Part shown: positions 21,885 to 32,519 of the stretch, one piece after another
Layout of the letters: every line of letters begins with the position of its first letter
Numbering within the stretch: the stretch's first letter is position 1
Source: Proteles cristata cristata
Lineage: Eukaryota > Chordata > Mammalia > Carnivora > Hyaenidae
Assembly: GCA_017311185.1 (NCBI GenBank)
Contig: JAESUZ010000990.1
Span: 558,001-622,000 of the forward strand
DNA length: 64,000 nt
Direction: 5' to 3'
Translations under genes and position numbers: made by a program
The notes under the pieces: model-generated
The model's input: only the letters and a program-made list of their open reading frames with translations
The model's database searches: none
Told to the model about the DNA's origin: nothing

Positions 21885-21899
21885 AAAAATCATAAACTA

Positions 21900-22632
21900 G
21901 GGATAGACTTTATGAAAGAGCAGTTCAATATGACATCATGGCTCAAATTTTATGGTATTAAAGTTTTAAATGGTTGACATGTTTGACAGAAAAGCAATCT
22001 TTCCTCCTTGCTTGCATGCTTGCTTGTTTTCCTAAACTCCAGTTAGAACGTTCTTATATAATTTTTACATTGAGTTATAATTGTGTCAAAAAATATTTAT
22101 TTGTCCTACTAAATGTATATGGTTTTTACATGTATAGTAGTTGCAGTATATATTCATATGATAAATAGTAACTACTAAATAAATATTAGTTGAAAGAAAC
22201 AGTTTCTTTTTTATTAAGAAAGGATACACACACCTAAGACACATAATAATTGATTTGGTATGAATTTGTCTTGAATCCCCTTCCCTAAAAGTCAAATAAT
22301 ATAAATAAGTAAAGAGAAAAAATTCATACACACATAAAAATAAACACACACACATAGAAATTTAATAATAGTGGTTAAGATATCATCAAACACACATACA
22401 TATGTATGCAAATACATAAGAAATGAGTGAAAAAGAGAGAGAGAGGACAGATACTCGGGAGATGGAGAGGAAGACATCAGGAAACAAAATGGTGTGGGTC
22501 ATTTCAGAGACAACAATGAAAGTTAGAAGACAGTAACACAAGGTTCTTGAAAATTCTCAAATATTAATTGCCAATAAAGGATTTACAAAGTATTTTTATT
22601 TTGCCCAAAATAGCACTGAGTTTAGGGAGTGA
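21900..22632. other. AT-rich DNA with AC-rich patches
   Basis: Contains imperfect CACACA tracts around 22325-22400. Minus-strand frames at 22086-22355 and 22292-22477 read through these tracts and are not genes. Confidence 0.45.
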
Positions 22633-22639
22633 AATAAAG

Positions 22640-22995
22640 GTATCATTGTTATGGAATCTGGTGTGGATCACCCGGCAGAAGAACCAAATGGCACTTGGAG
22701 ATCTTGGAAGGCAGGAGGTTTATTCTACACCAGGGTGCTCAGAGGAGATCATTCTCCAGAGGTCTGAGCCCAGACCATACACAGAGGAGACAATTTATCT
22801 TCTGTTCTCATGGCAAGCCTGGCAAGCCAGGAAAGAAGGAAAGCCTGGAATAGGAGTCTTTGGGCAGGGACTGGAATTCTCCATCAGTCCTGTCAGCCAT
22901 CTTGTACAGATTTTTCCCTATCATTATAAGGCACATAATTTCTCAAAAATTCAGTTACCGCTCAGTTATTCCATAAATGCTACTGAATGATTTGA
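22640..22995 (-). mobile_element. Candidate solitary retroviral LTR, antisense
   Basis: Read on the minus strand, this GC-richer block has GTGTAGAATAAACCTCCTGC, a canonical AATAAA signal, about 50 bases before a CTTCTGCCGGGTGATCCACA end, the usual spacing of poly(A) signal, R and U5 in gammaretrovirus-like LTRs. The plus strand carries a 140-codon frame at 22568-22990, the longest or joint-longest frame in the window. It has no recognisable motif and spans the block into its flank, so I treat it as incidental. No internal viral genes adjoin. LTR ends and duplication are not fixed. Confidence 0.5.
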
Positions 22996-22999
22996 TCCA

Positions 23000-23790
23000 C
23001 CAAAATGAATATTAAGGGGAGGGGTGTGGCATATTTGTGATATAGGAAATAGAAAATCTAATACAGAAATGTGACTCTGTTTTCTGCACTAAATTATAGC
23101 ATCAGGATGAAAATTAAAGGTATATATTTTTGAATACTAAACTAATTATCAAGTGAAAGATGAAATTATTTGTTCTGTAATCTCTTAAAAGGATATCTAT
23201 CACTATATGATGTAATTTAAAAAAGTAATTGAAGAATATTTATACAATGACCTTTAAAGTTTTCACACTTTCAGCAATATGAAAAATGGAAAAACAACTT
23301 TCATAAAGAATTCATTGAAATTCATGTATGCTATTCACATTAAAAAGAACACTATTCTGAGACTTTACTACATTATATATGCTCCTTTAGGTTAATATTA
23401 GAGTATTAAATTTTACATAAAGAAAATAATATGGCCGATCATGATAGAAATTAAATCTCAAACACTGTTTTTAAATTGTGTATGTTAAAATTGATTTATT
23501 TTAATAAAAACATGCATATGCATAGTTATAAGTCAAGCAGAAATATAAAGAATATACCCAAATTCACAGGGTGCGTTTCACCTCTTACCAACCTATGCCT
23601 ATAATCCAACAACTTTCTTATTCAACAATTTCTCATTTTTCCTTATGGCTTTTAAAATGCATGTTTCTAAATAACATACTGTATATGCTATCTTGTTACT
23701 TTTAGATACTATGATTTGTTTTCTATTATGGAAAATAAGGTTTTTAGGGTTTTTTTCCACAACCATCTTGGTATTTCATCAAACCTAATT
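23000..23790. other. AT-rich DNA, possible old L1 relic
   Basis: Mostly unremarkable. 23500-23780 (CATTTTTCCTTATGGC, ACATACTGTATATGCTATC) faintly resembles antisense old L1 3' sequence, too weak to call separately. Confidence 0.35.
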
Positions 23791-23797
23791 GCATTTT

Positions 23798-23959
23798 TGG
23801 GGGCTTCTGGGTGGCTCGGTTGGTTAAGCATACAACTTCAGCTCAGGTCATGATCTTGCAGTTCACAAGTTAGAGCCCCTCATTAGCCTCTCATTCTCTC
23901 TCTCTGCCCTTTCTCTGCTAACGCTCTGTCTCTCTCTTCCTGAAAAATAAATAAACATT
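23798..23959 (+). mobile_element. CAN-type SINE, internally deleted
   Basis: Sense copy from GGGGCTTCTGGGTGGCTCGG to AAAAATAAATAAACATT. The middle between AGAGCCCCTCATTAGC and CTCTCATTCTC lacks the usual CTGTGCTGACAGCTC segment. It is the first of three SINEs packed together. Confidence 0.9.
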
Positions 23960-24166
23960 GGGGTGCCTGGATGGTTCAGTCGGTTAAGTGTCCAACTTTG
24001 GCTCAGGTCATGATCTCCTGGTTCATGAGGTAAAGCCCCATGTCGGGCTTTGTGCTGACAGCTCAGAGCCTGGAGCCTGCTTCAGTCTGTGTCTATCTCT
24101 CTGCCCCTACCCTGCTCCAACTGTGTGTCTCTCTCAAAAAAAACATCAAAATTAAAAAAAAAAAAT
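23960..24166 (+). mobile_element. CAN-type SINE joined to the tail of the previous one
   Basis: Sense copy starting GGGGTGCCTGGATGGTTCAG immediately after the previous AAACATT tail, ending in a long A-run. It inserted into, or just after, the earlier SINE's A-rich tail. Confidence 0.92.
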
Positions 24167-24385
24167 TAATGTTTTGTTTATTTCTGAGAGAGAGAGAGAG
24201 AAAGAGAGAGAGAGACAGTGTGAACAGGGGAGGGTCAGAGAGAGAGGGAGATACAGAATCTAAAGCAGACTCCAGGCTCCGAACTGTCAGCACAGAGCCC
24301 GATGTGAGGCTTGAACCCACAGACTGGGGTATCATGACCTGAGCCGAAGTCAACGCTTAACTGACTGAGCCACACAGACGCCTCT
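24167..24385 (-). mobile_element. CAN-type SINE, antisense, tail-to-tail with the previous copy
   Basis: Antisense copy from TTAATGTTTTGTTTATTTC to GAGCCACACAGACGCC. Together with the two sense copies on its left it forms an inverted repeat of about 200 bp per arm with almost no spacer. The 100-codon frame at 24040-24342 (+) spans the pair. Confidence 0.93.
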
Positions 24386-24389
24386 AAAA

Positions 24390-25375
24390 TGTTTTAAATA
24401 AAAAAGCATTAAATTTTTTAACTGATTGCATTTTGTTTAAGAATATATGCAATCCTTAATTATTCTATATTAAAATGTTGACTAAGATATACGTTATATT
24501 ACCTGTTAAATATAGGTTTTATTTTCTTTCTAGAGTTGATTATTCATTTGTTATTTTTTCCTCCTAATTGTGTCCATATCTATTAGATCCTTCACATGCC
24601 TGGCAATGTGTCTATAACAAATGCTGTAGGTGTGGTTCTGATGTAAGCAGAAGTTAGAGATTCATTGATGTAAGGTAATCAAGCACTGAGTGGTCATTTC
24701 ATTTTTCCCCATTAATGTATCCCAAGTAGCAACCTGTGGTAATCTTTATCTTTGTGGCGTCTCTTCAGAGTCTGTGAGTATATCATGTTATACACCCAAT
24801 AAAATGCATTCTCCATTTAGCTAAGGGAAGTGAAGTGGTTATCTCAAAGTGCAATATGCAAGCTTCTAATGAAAAATGATTTCCTGCACAGTGGTTACCT
24901 GTTTTGCCTACTCTTCTTGATTCTAGAGACTCTTTGATTCCATGCCTACAGAAATAAAACTTCTCTTTACCCTGAAAGATGTTCAAGAAAGGGGGCTGCT
25001 GTAGGAAAAGTGTGGAGATAATTGTCATATGATCGTGATTTCACATTTCATTCCTGGACTTTAACTCCTATTTTCTGGAGTACCTAGTGTTAGAGAAGTG
25101 CTCAGAAAAATTTACATATGCAACGAGTTCTCTTTCTTCCATTAGTTTTCCTTTAAATAATCAAGGAAATAACACAGTAATTGATTTTTTTTATTGTTTT
25201 GGGTGTTACAATGATAGGATATTAAAAATTATCTCTTGGGGAGAAAATATTTTTAATTGTTTGGTTGTTTTTATGTTACAATAACTGGCTCTGTCTACCA
25301 GTTATCTAATTTACATTATGGTGAGATCATTTCTTTTGAGACACTTAGGTTTGAGGAGTCAAAATTAAATAGTTT
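24390..25375. other. Single-copy DNA, nothing recognised
   Basis: About 1 kb without repeat landmarks. Frames at 24783-25028 (-) and 25087-25284 (+) show no motifs. Confidence 0.45.
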
Positions 25376-25379
25376 CCAT

Positions 25380-25520
25380 GCAAATAATTATTAAATATCT
25401 ACTATGTTCCAGATACTGAGCTAAATGCAGGATAACTTTGTTGCTATCTCCCTTAGGAGATTTATAGTCAGATTCATGGGAAATCAAATAATAAAATACA
25501 ATTAATACACACTTATGTTA
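25380..25520 (+). mobile_element. Possible L2/L3 or MIR relic
   Basis: TTATTAAATATCTACTATGT and CCAGATACTGAGCTAAATGC match the 'TTATTGAGCACCTACTATGTGCCAGGCACTG' segment of ancient mammalian interspersed repeats. Family is uncertain. Confidence 0.5.
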
Positions 25521-25622
25521 TTTTGGTAGTTATTGGTGGGGATTGGAGTTACTTACTTAATTACTTAATAGTGGCTTTATTAAACTATAAATAAAGATAA
25601 TGGTGAAGAGAAAGGAACAAAG

Positions 25623-25688
25623 TATATATATATATATAGGTATATAGATATAGAGATAGATGATAGATAGGTAGGTAGATATAGATAA
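25623..25688. repeat. Mixed TA/GATA microsatellite
   Basis: TATATATATATATAGG followed by GATAGATG and GTAGGTAGATA units. Confidence 0.88.
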
Positions 25689-25796
25689 ATTACAGACACG
25701 CTAAATTATTATCAGATGATCTAAACAAATTGAAAATTCCATGTAAATACCTTTATTTTGCTTTCTTCTCTAATATCTAAAATGTCATTTGTACCT

Positions 25797-25999
25797 TTTT
25801 TTTTTTTTAATGGTTATTATTTTTGAGAGAGAGGAAAACAGAGGGCAAACAGGGGAGGTGCAGAGAGGGAGACCCAAAATCAAAAGCAGGCTCTGAGCTG
25901 TCAGCACAGAGCCTGATGAGGGTCTCGAGCTCATGAACTATAAGATCATAACCTAAGCCGAAGTCAGATGATTAGCTGATGGAGCCACCCAAATGCCCC
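25797..25999 (-). mobile_element. CAN-type SINE, old copy, antisense
   Basis: T-run, ATTATTTTTGAGAGAGAGG, AGCTGTCAGCACAGAGCCTG, GAGCCACCCAAATGCCCC. Several mutations in the B-box region. Confidence 0.92.
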
Positions 26000-26254
26000 T
26001 AAAATGGCATTTTTAATATAACCCATATTATATCTATACTTGCCTATTTATATACTACTATAGATTTTGCAAAATATGTATTTCTATAAATAATATATGT
26101 TCAGAATCATATTTCCAATATAACTTATACACGCTAAACTTATGTTTTCATACATATATGAGTGTATGTTAATGTTTAAGTATATAGTTATCGATGCAAA
26201 ACACCTATAAACCCTAATTTTTTTCTCATTAAATATCAACATAATTTTATCATT

Positions 26255-26398
26255 GAAGACTATTGTTATTCTGATTTTTCAGATGCAGAAACTAACTTGT
26301 TCAAGGTTACACAGTTAGTTAATGCAAGAGGAGGGATTCACACCCTGCTAGTTCAACATGAGTCAAATAATAAACTAGAGTGCTCACTGCAATTGCTT
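26255..26398 (-). mobile_element. MIR SINE, antisense
   Basis: TTTTTCAGATGCAGAAACTA, TTCAAGGTTACACAGTTAG and GGAGGGATTCACACC match the antisense MIR core ('ACAGATGAGGAAACTGAGG ... AGGTCACACAGCTAG'). Ancient and shared across mammals. Confidence 0.75.
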
Positions 26399-26829
26399 CT
26401 CATTCCAATTAGCCATATTAAATAAATACATAATTTGAATACCTTATCCTCAGAAGAGTCAGAGTGACTTGTGTTTTGAGGAACTAGGAAAATTGAGTTT
26501 TCTATCAAGTCAGAGCTAAGGTGAGAAAGTAAAGCATATTTTTCTTAAGAATTTTTGAGCAGGTGAGAAGTATGTACTTCAAAACGCAATTACTTGGGGA
26601 GCAGCCAAATTAAAAAGGATAAACCTGAATGAGTCATAAATTGAAAGTGGTGGCAGAAGGAGAATCTGCGTAGGAGCCAATGAAACAGAGAATAGTAGAT
26701 ATTGGGAACCGTCTGCACTGTTAGGCAAAGATAGAGATGGACAAATCCCCTAGGGACTGAAGTCACCAAAAACATCTGGTGATTATCTGGAAATTATTCC
26801 TTTTCAATAATTGAAAGGGCATGTCTTTA

Positions 26830-27049
26830 TTCTTTTTTTTTTTTTAATGTTTTATTTATTTCTAGGAGAGAGAGAGACAGCGTGAGCAGGGAGGGTCAGA
26901 GAGAGAGGGAGTCACAGACTGAAACAGGCTCCAGCCTCTGAGCCGGCAGTCAGCACAGAGCCCGACGCGGGGCTCGAACCCACAAACTGCGAGATCATGA
27001 CCCAAGCGAAAGTCGGACGCTTAACCGACTAAGCCACCCAGGCGCCCCA
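26830..27049 (-). mobile_element. CAN-type SINE, young subfamily, antisense
   Basis: Full-length antisense copy from the T-run and TTTATTTATTTCTAGGAGAG to AAGCCACCCAGGCGCCCC. A perfect 17-bp target duplication GGCATGTCTTTATTCTT lies at 26818-26834 and 27052-27068. Its left edge, a pyrimidine-rich run followed by CTAG and GAG, resembles a 3' splice site for any gene transcribed on the plus strand. Confidence 0.97.
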
Positions 27050-27199
27050 ATGGCATGTCTTTATTCTTATGAATTTATTTCAAATGTATTTAATTATATA
27101 AATTTGCTGATTACACAATAAATCAATACCATTAATGTTACACAGGAAATAACTGAAATCTGAGATGTTGAAAACCTGGTAAGAATTTACATCAGGATT

Positions 27200-27414
27200 G
27201 GGGTGCCTGGGTGGCTCAGTAGGTTAGACATCCGACTTTGGCTCAGGTCATGATCTCACTGCTCGTGGGTTTGAGCCCTGTGTTGGGCTCTGTGCTGACA
27301 GCTCAAAGCCTGGAGCCTGCTTCAGATTCTGTGTCTCCCTCTCTCTCTGTCCCTCCCCCACTTTCACTCTGTTTCTCTCTCCAAAATGAATAAATGTTTT
27401 AAAAAATTTTTTTA
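27200..27414 (+). mobile_element. CAN-type SINE, intermediate age
   Basis: Sense copy GGGGTGCCTGGGTGGCTCAG to CCAAAATGAATAAATG. Duplication AAGAATTTACATCAGGATT / AAGAATTTACCTCAGGATT at 27181-27199 and 27415-27433, one mismatch in 19, which gives a rough sign of age. Confidence 0.96.
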
Positions 27415-27655
27415 AAGAATTTACCTCAGGATTACTACTAATTCTCCTCCTACTTTTTTTTTTCTATTTTATCTCTCAAATGCTAATTAAAATGAAGAAA
27501 TATGACAGGACTTCTATTTCTGTCAATATGATGCACTGACTATTCTGAAAAATACCTCAAAATACTGAATAACTTTTTAAAAAAATCTTGAAGTTGTATA
27601 GTTTAGTTGGGCAGAAAGTTTAAAAAATTAACACAGTTTTAAATTTAAAAAAATA

Positions 27656-27889
27656 GGGGCGCCTGGGTGGCTTAGTCGGTTAAGCGTCCGACTTTCGCTT
27701 AGGTCATGATCTCGCGGTTTGTGGGTTCGAGCCCCGCGTCGGGCTCTGTGCTGACTGCCAGCTCCGAGCCTGGAGCCCGTTTCAGTCTGTGACTCCCTCT
27801 CTCTCTGACCCTCCCCTGCTCACGCTGTCTCTCTCTCTCCTAGAAATAAGTAAAAACATTAAAAAAAAATAAATTAAAAAAAAATAAAT
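27656..27889 (+). mobile_element. CAN-type SINE, young subfamily
   Basis: Sense copy with all young markers. An exact duplication AAATTTAAAAAAATA lies at 27641-27655 and 27890-27904. The tail has grown into alternating A-runs and AATAAAT units. Confidence 0.97.
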
Positions 27890-28422
27890 AAATTTAAAAA
27901 AATAGTTATCTGGAAGAAACCAAAACTTCAAAAAGAAAAGCTCACAAAAATGCTACACTTACCCTGAGGAAATATTCAAATTATAGGAGGTTTTAGTTGA
28001 GAGTTAATCCAACCAGTGTAAAGAAAAACAAAACAAAAGAAAAATCCTAGGAAAGGCAAGGTTAAAACCAGACCAACAGCTTTTCAAAATAAAGCCATGA
28101 CTCCAGAATGTGAATATTCAATAAAATACCAAACTGGGTATACCAAATACCAAAAATACCAAACTCCAATACAAGGAGACAGTAATTAAACTTGACAAAT
28201 GAGGAGGCATGGTACAGAAATTTTCTTTGATGAAATCTTTAGTCTGGTCTGAAGCAGATTTGAGACCAAAAACATATTACCTACAGAACCCGAAACCTAA
28301 AGCACAAAATTTGTGTAGAACTTTGGAGTGCTCTCAATACTCCAGATTCCTTGTAGAAATAAACATAGCCCTCATTATAGCAAGAGGTGTTAATCATAGT
28401 CCTTCAAAGATTTCTTTTTCTT

Positions 28423-28645
28423 TTCTTTTTTTAAACGTTCATTTATTTTTCTGGGACAGAGAGAGACAGGACACAGCAGGGGAGGGAGAGAGAGAGAGAG
28501 AATGAGACGCAGTATCCGAAGCAGGCTCCGGGCTCTGAGCTGTCAGCACAGAGCCTGATGCAGAGCTTGAACCCAGGAGCTATGAGATCATGACTTCGTA
28601 GTTCCGAAGTCGGAAATTTAACCTACTGAGCCACCCAGGTGCCCC
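28423..28645 (-). mobile_element. CAN-type SINE, antisense
   Basis: AAACGTTCATTTATTTTTC at the left, GAGCTGTCAGCACAGAGCC in the middle, GAGCCACCCAGGTGCCCC at the right end. Flanking CAAAGATTTCT / CAAAGAGTTCT suggests a duplication. A GACTTCGTAGTTCCGAAGTC segment is locally palindromic. Confidence 0.93.
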
Positions 28646-29534
28646 AAAGAGTTCTGAAAAACAATGTACAAAAGGTATGGGCTATCTCTCAGAAAATAAA
28701 ATAACCAAAGAAACAGGTTATTGTGTGCAAGAGTTAACAGAATATACACAGATAATCAGAAGGAGATGTAAAGTGTTAAAAAGTGTGAATGCTATATATA
28801 ATAATAAAAGGGGTTGTTCAAAGTAGGTGAAAGAAAAGAGGCTATCAAAACACAAAATCTGACTTGAAAATAACAAAATAAAACATTTTAGGAATAGAAA
28901 AAGAATGCTTCAGATGAGATAGCCAGAACAGACACGACGAGAAAGAAGGAATGAAATGGAACATAGATCTTGACAGAACTCCTCAGAATTCACTATGGAG
29001 AAATGGAGGTAGAAAAATAAAAGGGAAATTGAGAGATTGGGTAGTAAAATAAGAGATTTTAGCTTTATCTACTGAGATGAAGAAGATAGATATAAAGATA
29101 TACTGGATAAGAGCATTTCAGAATTGATTTAAGATAAAACTGCTCGGATTCTGGAAACTACATGAATCCTATGCAGAACAAATGAATATAATTCCATACC
29201 CAGAGTCATTATAATGAAACTGCAAAATACCAACAATAAAAAAAAATATCTTAAGTAAATTAGCAAACGCATATATATGATCTTCAAAAGGAAAAAACAT
29301 ACGTCTGAGTATTTCCATCAGTACTATCAGTGAACATCAAAGGAATAATATCTGAAAGTATTAACTTCAAATGACTTTTATCTAGACTTGCACAAAAATC
29401 AAATATGCCCAAAACCAAGAATGAAACAAGGACACTGCAGGCAAACAAATCTTGATAAATTTGTTGCAACACATCTATCTTGGTAAGAATGAGCCAAACA
29501 ACTCATTGGAAAGTGAACCAAAGACTAGATTGTG

Positions 29535-29632
29535 AAGCCTGCTTGGGATTCTCTCTCTCCCTCTCTCTCTGTGTCCTTCCCCTGTTTGCGTGCTCTCCCC
29601 CTCCTCTAAATAAATCAATAAGCCTAAAAATA
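29535..29632 (+). mobile_element. CAN-type SINE, 3' fragment only
   Basis: Only the GAAGCCTGCTTGGGATTC to CCTCTAAATAAATCAATAAG part remains. The tRNA-derived head is missing, either from 5' truncation or later deletion. Confidence 0.8.
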
Positions 29633-29919
29633 TATATGAATATATAAACATACATGGTCCAAAGCACAGGCAAAGGAAAGAAGAAAAAGGGGGATATGAG
29701 AATGACTGCTTCATGGATACAGTTTCTTCTGGGGGTGATGAAAATGTTATCCAACTAGATACTGGTGATGATTATGCAACGTTGTGAAAATACTAAATTC
29801 CATTCAAGTGTACACATTAAAATGATGAGAATGGTCAAAAAAAAATATTTTAAAGATACATTTCCAGAACAGTATATATAGTATATACTTGCTTAATATC
29901 TACCTTGTAAACTACAGTA

Positions 29920-30050
29920 TTTCTAGAGTTTTTGAGTTCAAATGCTGGCTTCACAACTTATTATCTGTGTATTTTTGTGCAATTTATGAGCCTTTCTTTG
30001 CTTCTGTCTTCCCACACGGTAAAATGAAGATGATTTTAACAGTAACAGCA
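29920..30050 (+). mobile_element. MIR SINE, sense
   Basis: GAGTTCAAATGCTGGCTTCA, CACAACTTATTATCTGTGTA, GTGCAATTTATGAGCC and CACGGTAAAATGAAGATGAT match the MIR core in order. Confidence 0.75.
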
Positions 30051-30051
30051 G

Positions 30052-30480
30052 CAGGATTCTCGCACAGAGAGGCATGACACCCAGGCTTTGCTTTCTAGGA
30101 AGCAACTTTATTCATGCCTGCACTGGATCAATTGGGTTCGTTCCCAAAGAACTGAACCCCAAACGCCACATGGCATAGTTTTATATATATATATATATTT
30201 TTTTACTTCTTTGTCTACCATATATAATGACACACAAACACGTAGTCTGACTAGGCGGTTTCATGTTACAAGGTCATGAGGGATGTCACGTAAGTGTATA
30301 GCCAGGTGGCCTTGAAGTTGGTTTTTTTCTTTTTCTTTTTTCTTTTCCTTGGGGAGGGGACCCTACCACATAACTACAATGTGAAGATTAATAATGTAAC
30401 AAGGCATAAAGAATCCTAATATAATAAGTTCTCAATTAGGTTTATGTATGGCTAACTATAATTTCTTATGATCACTAACC
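30052..30480 (-). mobile_element. Candidate solitary retroviral LTR, antisense
   Basis: Read on the minus strand, CAGGCATGAATAAAGTTGCT gives an AATAAA signal. About 50 bases later the sequence ends in GTGTCATGCCTCTCTGTGCG, an R-U5 arrangement. Upstream on that strand lie GGGGTTCAGTTCTTTGGG and, near 30290, GCCACCTGGCTATAC. This is a distinct sequence from the candidate at 22640. A TA microsatellite (30181-30199) interrupts it. No coding region adjoins, and ends are not fixed. Confidence 0.45.
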
Positions 30481-30800
30481 TCATCGTGGTTAATGCTAAT
30501 ATTTTGCTTCTATGATTTTCTTAGCATAAAGTATCCATGCCTTATTTTTATGCCATTCTATTATGCCAAACTATTCAGGGTTTGGATCAACTGTTCCAGA
30601 ATGCCTGTCCTGAATGACTCTTCGTGTTACATTTATGTTTGCTTTTTCCATCTCCCTGGGTTGCTGTATATAACACCTTAAGGCTCATATCACATTGCAG
30701 TTATTGGTGTATTTATCTATTTGCTCCACTAAAGAGTCAATTTCACAAAAGTGATGTATCATTCTATTTGGTCTCTCAAGCACATACTGGAACACAATAT

Positions 30801-30823
30801 GCACACGCGCGCGCGCGCACACA

Positions 30824-30856
<33 letters not shown>
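30801..30856. repeat. (CA)n array with a (CG)n core
   Basis: Alternating purine-pyrimidine tract: CACACGCGCGCGCGCGCACA followed by pure CA units. Such CG/CA alternation readily adopts Z-DNA under negative supercoiling. Confidence 0.96.
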
Positions 30857-30899
30857 GAAGTCCGGAACTCCTATTTCCACAATATAAGCTATATGACTG

Positions 30900-32427
30900 A
30901 CACATGCTTCATTTTGTTTCTTTCATAACACATTCTTTGCCATGTAACATATACCAAATTTACAGCACTAAAAATGTATGAATCTCTCAAGGTTCCCCAT
31001 ATTAAGGTGAAGGAAGAACTTAGTAATTAATGTACTCATTTCGCAAATATTCAGTAGCTCTAATAGTATGCATAGCACTAAGCATGCAATAAGTATTTCA
31101 AATATTAACTCTCAAACTATTTTCATAGTTCTCTGGTTTCTATCTAAGTTTAGATTTAAGTACTTTATGAGCCAAAGCAAAACTTTAGACACAGACTAAA
31201 GTTGCATGTTGGCTGGGAGTAACACTGATTCTCAGCCAGGTTTTTTTTTTTTTTCTGGAGAAAACAATATTTTCCCCCCAAATGACAAGAAAAAGTGAAA
31301 AATTAGAAGATTAGGCACATACACATACGATTTTTGCAAAGGGCTTTTTTGTCGAACCACATTCTTGTCTAGTGCTTAGACTATGACTCAAGAAGCAACT
31401 GGCATGATTAGAAATGAGAAGAGCTATATTACTGTCAACCTGAATATCTCTAATATTATCAGTTTGACACAAAAGACCGCAGGAATGTTGAGTTACATCA
31501 CCATGCCATTCATCTATTAAAAAAGAAAAGCTGAAAAAAAAACACAAGAAGCCATCATCTGTACACTTGTTAAGTCTGAGGATGGAAATACACATATATT
31601 AACAATTGCTTTTTATCCAGATACTGAAAATTATAATGACATATAATACTATGTCTGACTGATTTCATTTTGATTTCTAGTTTGAATAGTGCTCAATAAT
31701 TTCAGTGGATACCAACTAAATTGTTGTCAACACACTTTAATTATTATATACATGCACAGCAGTCATTTCACACAGCTTTAGGGGGTAAAGATGCACCAAT
31801 TAGTGATCCTGGTTTGATTTTATTTAAACAAATGATTTTCCATTTTGAGATGCATATAATACATAATTTGCACTCTCCTGAATTTGCTTTCAGGGGCTTC
31901 CTAACTGGGATGCAAAATATTTTGTCTTAACCATTTATGATAAAATCAAAGCAATAAAGAGTACTGTGATAAAGAGGAATCCCGCATGTTCTTTTAAAGC
32001 CAACATACATTTGTAGAATCTCCAACAAGCTAGTCAATAAGGAAAGTGATCTATTTACAGCTTTAGCCTCAGGCATTTGAAAATTTTCTACACAACAGAG
32101 GAACCATTTTTGTTTGGCAAGCTTGAATTAGAGCTTCACAATCTGACAGAATTTATATTTTGGGAATGGTTTACAGGTGTACTAAGAAGTCAGCTAGATT
32201 AGGAAGTTCTCTGATCATCACAAGGATTCCTAGATCGCCATGTCGTGTCTCAGAAGACATGTCATATCCCAATTATCGAGTCTTGTAAAACAAAGATAAT
32301 TTCCTCTGTGAGATATTGTACTATAATCTGTAGGAGTTACCAGACCGGCTTGCTGTCTTCTGCACAAAAGACCTACTAAAATGATCAAGAAGGGATGAAA
32401 ATCCAATTTTAGTTCTGCAGCACCCAC
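30900..32427. other. Repeat-poor single-copy DNA
   Basis: Apart from one possible L2-like patch at 31040-31110, this 1.5 kb shows no SINE, LTR or L1 signal, unusual in this window. Absence of repeats can mark conserved non-coding DNA. A T-run lies at 31242-31256. Confidence 0.45.
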
Positions 32428-32516
32428 CAGGAAAAATAGGTCCTTCAGTCATTTCTGCGTGTGCCTCCTTCCCTTCCACTTCATCTTCAGTATCCACACA
32501 GAACGTATCTGTCATG
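32428..32516 (-). other. Possible 89-bp internal exon (unidentified)
   Basis: On the minus strand, a pyrimidine-rich tract (CTTCTCTTTATTTTCAAAG) ends in AG just before 32516. An open 29-codon stretch beginning MTDTFCVDTEDEVEGK follows, and the block closes with CCTG followed by GTGGGT, a good 5' splice-site match. The peptide is acidic and coding-like, and the frame stays open on both sides (32321-32632). I do not recognise the protein. It might be a small exon of a large gene whose introns fill the window, or chance. It sits in the repeat-poor island, which mildly favours a conserved function. Confidence 0.3.
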
Positions 32517-32519
32517 CTT

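Larger units (their letters stand above)
27435..29520 (+). mobile_element. Old, broken L1 sequence (probable)
   Basis: Outside the SINEs, this tract is A-rich on the plus strand and reads like a worn L1. The clearest part, at about 29140-29260, has a CATGAATCCTATGCAGAAC, CCATACCCAGAGTCATTAT and AATGAAACTGCAAAATACCA order resembling the ORF1-proximal part of old mammalian L1s. No frame longer than about 100 codons survives. Boundaries are approximate and parts may be unrelated. Confidence 0.4.

Noticed and set aside
22568..22990. 140-codon plus-strand frame, among the longest in the window
   Set aside because: No recognisable motif; it overlaps a candidate antisense LTR and runs into its flank.
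24040..24353. Overlapping frames on both strands (100 and 86 codons)
   Set aside because: Both are translations of the inverted SINE pair.
30624..30887. Frame with a His-Thr repeat tail
   Set aside because: Translation of the CA/CG microsatellite.
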